DNA of 64,000 nucleotides, from contig JAESUZ010000443.1 of the NCBI GenBank assembly GCA_017311185.1, positions 186,001 to 250,000 on the forward strand. Direction: 5' to 3'. Below, one piece after another: positions 61,192 to 64,000 of this stretch. The translations under genes were made by a program, and so were the position numbers. The notes below the pieces were generated by a model. The model searched no databases. It was not told where the DNA came from and saw only the letters and a program-made list of their open reading frames with translations. The number at the start of each line of letters is the position of its first letter. Position 1 is the stretch's first letter. Origin of the DNA: Proteles cristata cristata. Lineage: Eukaryota; Chordata; Mammalia; Carnivora; Hyaenidae.

Positions 61192-61250
61192 CCTGAAACT
61201 AGTAGAACACTATATGTTAACTATACTGGAATTAAAAATTAAATTAAAAG
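61192..61250 (+). mobile_element. 59-base remnant of an L1 3' end
   Basis: 'gaaactagtagaacactatatgttaactatactgg' equals the extreme 3' end of carnivore L1 (compare 48350-48390). Flanked by GAAATTAATTTTTT on both sides (61174-, 61251-), so it is an extremely 5'-truncated insertion. Confidence 0.75.
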
Positions 61251-61869
61251 AAGGAAATTAATTTTTTAAATTTATGCCCACTACTTTTCCCTCAAACGTG
61301 CTTTTAGAAGTTGAAAGGTCATAAGAGCCTCATAAAATTACCCAGAAGAATTGTTAAGAATTGATGACAGATGTCCTTATTTCAAAATCTTTGTTTTTCA
61401 TGAAGATGGATTTTTTCCCCTCAGATGAAATTATAATTTTCTTTTTTTCCCCTGGTATACTTCGACTTGTGCCTAGGCCTTCTTCCTTAAAATAGTTTGA
61501 AATAATTATTTGTGTGAATTAACCACTTTACAATACTCCCCCTTTTAGCAAATAAAATTCCAAAATTGTTTTTTAGTCATCTTTTAACCTTAGTCCTTCT
61601 CCCATCTTCTAAATCACTTTTCATATCCTATTCAGTGAATTATACAATTATTTTTTCAGCTTCCAAATGCTTTGCTATTATATGTGTCATAGTTTTCTTC
61701 CGAATGAGAAAACCCTTATTTCACACAGCAGTGCCATTGCTTTTATTCCTATCCCTGAGGGGGGAAAGATCAAGAACCAAACAATAAGACTTTTATTTAC
61801 AACCACAGCAGAGCTGTCCTGAAGGACATGGCAAGCCTCTGCCACTGTGTGCTTCACCATGGGAGTGCT

Positions 61870-62055
61870 ATCCAAGAGGCACAGAATGGCATTGACCCTC
61901 AGGACCATGGAGTTTAATCCCTTCATTCAATGGAAGAAGAATCCAAGGCAATCAGGTCACCCCAGGACCATACAGCTAGCTAGTGGCATAGCAGCAGACC
62001 CAGAAGCAAACCTTGGGCCTCCCTCCCAATGCAGTCTTTGCCACTACCCGGTAAG
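61870..62055 (-). repeat. MIR SINE
   Basis: 'ccaggaccatacagctagctagtggcat' to 'gcagtctttgccactaccc' matches reverse MIR. A 'gtaagt' at 62052 is inside this repeat and is not taken as a splice site. Confidence 0.75.
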
Positions 62056-62309
62056 TCCCAGGAAATCCCCCTGAACTTCCCAGGTTCATCCCGAACTAGA
62101 ATTGCAATCCATCTGTGTTTATTTCAGCAGTATGGAGAAAAGAGGATGTCACGACTCTTGGCTCAGCAACATGAATTTACATAAGAATTTACATAGCCTG
62201 GTTGACTAGTTTCCAGTTTCTCCAACTCCAACCTTCAATCTGTCTTCAGAAGTTCTTTCATGTATCAGAATCCAGAAGGTGTCAGCAGGATCACACATGT
62301 GACCTTGTG

Positions 62310-62515
62310 GTGGCCAGTGGATGGACTCTGGCATCAAACCTATGCAAGTTATTAGCTTCCCTCTACCTCAGTTTCCCCATATACAAAACAAGGATACTGA
62401 CAGCACCTGCTCATGCTGCTGTTTCTGAGGATTAAAGGAGACAATGCATGGGAAGGGCCTGATATTTATAACAATTCAATAAATACTAATGATTATTATT
62501 CTAGCTAGTGAAAAG
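62310..62515 (+). repeat. MIR SINE
   Basis: 'ggactctggcatcaaacctatgcaag' to 'acctcagtttccccatatac' and 'aataaatactaatgattattatt'. Confidence 0.8.
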
Positions 62516-62589
62516 GATTACTACTTGATAGCATTTTAATAAAAAGTTTATAAGGAAATGTAAAAGAACACTTAGTGCATCTCCGACAT

Positions 62590-62770
62590 TGGCAGTGTGA
62601 TGCAGGAGAAATCATCCTAGACTATGAACTGGGAAATCTGAGCATCAGACCCAGCTCTGCCACTAATGAGCTCTGTGGCCAACAGGAAACAGGCTCATCT
62701 CTCTGGGTCTCAATTTTTTAATCAGCAAATCTAATTCTGATCTCTAAATGGGAGAGAGGGACTCCCTGAG
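62590..62770 (+). repeat. MIR SINE
   Basis: 'agcatcagacccagctctgccactaatgagctctgtgg' followed by 'ctgggtctcaattt'. Confidence 0.8.
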
Positions 62771-62774
62771 AAGT

Positions 62775-63565
62775 TCAACTTAACAGACTCAAAACCAGTC
62801 AAAGCAACCCCATCTCAAGCCAGAAGGTGAACCTCTGCCAAGAATTACCATCCTCTTTGCAGTGAGAAAGCTGGTTCCTTGGTCTACCTCCATGAGGAAA
62901 ACAACTGCTGGGACATCACTGTCCCCGAAGCAACCCAGGAATAATTTCAGCTTCGCCTTCGTACATGCCACCTGCCTGAGCTTAAGCCAGAGAAGAGAGC
63001 AGATGAACAATGAATGTCACAGCAATTAGTTTTGGCAATTAGGCAGGCAATTAGTTCTGCAGCATGTAGAATGGGAGGAGAAAGTAAATCAGCACTGAGA
63101 GGTGACAGGGAAATATGATCAGGACAACAGGGTTTGGTAACACCCATGTGGACAGGTGTGTAGTAGGGTCTCAGCTTCCCCTTTCCCATCACTGCTGTGA
63201 CAAAGGAGGGTGCTCTCCAGAGGTCTTTGGAATCAGCTGTTTAATGGAAGGGGCTTTCAGTTCACTGTTCTAGTCCTTTTCTCAGGGTCACCTCACACCC
63301 CCAGTGTTCATTCTTGGCGAAAGTTCTTGCTAGTTTCTCACCGGTAATTCTGATTACAATGGCAATGGGCAAGTAGTTCCTGAGGATTTCCTCTCTTAGC
63401 TGAGAGTGTTTGGTTTTTTTGTTTGTTTTCTTTCTTTCTTTGAATAGCTTTGGGAGTTCATCTCTAGAGACAAATTAATTCCACATTTTGCTTGGGTCAG
63501 AGGGTGATATGACACAATTGCATCATAGAGTGAGGGGAAAACTGAGTTTTAAAGTCACAGACTGG
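62775..63565. other. Intergenic, no feature recognised
   Basis: Unique-looking with overlapping minus-strand short frames that I do not accept as genes. Confidence 0.45.
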
Positions 63566-63571
63566 AAGCAG

Positions 63572-63816
63572 GGGGCACCTGGGTGGCTCAGTTGGTTGAG
63601 CATATTAGTCTTGACTTTGGCTCAGGTCATTATCTCATGATTTGTTAGACTGAGCCCTGCAGCATGGAGCCTGGTTGGATTCTCTGTCTCCCTTTCTCTC
63701 TGGCTCTCCCCGCTTACATGCATGTGCTCTCTCCCCCCCTCCCCTCTCTCTCTCAAAATAAAATAAAATGAAACAAATAAAATAAAATTTAAAAAAATAA
63801 AATAAAGTAAAAAACC
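63572..63816 (+). repeat. Carnivore SINE with long (AAAAT)n-like tail
   Basis: 'ggggcacctgggtggctcag' head, CT/C-rich middle and an extended AAATAA-type tail (63752-63808). Confidence 0.93.
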
Positions 63817-64000
63817 AGGGCTTAGACTCCAGTGCTTCTACTTGCTGGGCTCTAAACTTTCATTTCCTTAGCTCCAAAATGGGCATAATAATGAGGTTGA
63901 CATGTAAAATGCATTACAATACAATTTGGTAGCTCTTCTCCAAAGACATCTGGCTGAAATTAATTTCACATTTTGGCCCAAATGCCCTGAAGAAGAGAAT

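Noticed and set aside
62040..62060. Consensus donor gtaagt at the end of an open frame
   Set aside because: Embedded in a reverse MIR copy; no acceptor partner.

Overview
The window is mammalian nuclear DNA, most likely from a cat or another feliform carnivoran. It is AT-rich, coding exons are short and far apart, and there are about twenty copies of a tRNA-derived carnivore SINE whose head reads 'gggtgcctgggtggctcag', the feliform CanSINE form. Ancient MIR and L2 copies, L1 fragments, LTR elements and one Tigger-like DNA transposon fill much of the rest. There are no bacterial genes, operons, CRISPR arrays or rRNA/tRNA genes.

Bases 1 to about 17,040 are the 3' part of IFT57 (HIPPI), an intraflagellar-transport IFT-B subunit, on the + strand. 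Five exons (11485-11556, 12383-12514, 13865-13927, 15594-15660, 16641-16819) join in frame to encode the last 170 residues, ending in TAA and followed by AATAAA at 17010. The earlier exons lie upstream of the window, so 1-11484 is read as one intron. It holds an old reverse-strand L1, an L2, MIRs and a 77-base hairpin-like inverted repeat at 575-651.

From about 17,040 to 64,000 no recognised protein-coding gene is present. In other mammals the next gene downstream of IFT57, in the same orientation, is CD47, so this is probably the IFT57-CD47 intergenic interval; CD47 itself is not in the window. The stretch is a layered repeat landscape: an LTR pair near 19.2-20.6 kb, an L1 carrying two SINEs (21.4-22.8 kb), L2-rich blocks (26.4-27.3 and 38.5-40.6 kb), MLT1-like sequence (36.2-36.6 kb), and a decayed endogenous retrovirus with two directly repeated LTRs at 44036-44616 and 51608-52147, itself broken up by an L1, three SINEs and a pentanucleotide array.

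The most interesting non-repeat signal is at 41270-43474. Four short segments, each behind an acceptor-like site and the first three ending in donor-like sites, are all in phase 0. Joined, they give an open frame that ends in a stop codon followed by AATAAA at 43693. This could be the 3' end of an undescribed gene, or exons of a long non-coding RNA; I recall a human lincRNA (LINC01215) in the same interval. It is inference and rests on sequence pattern only.
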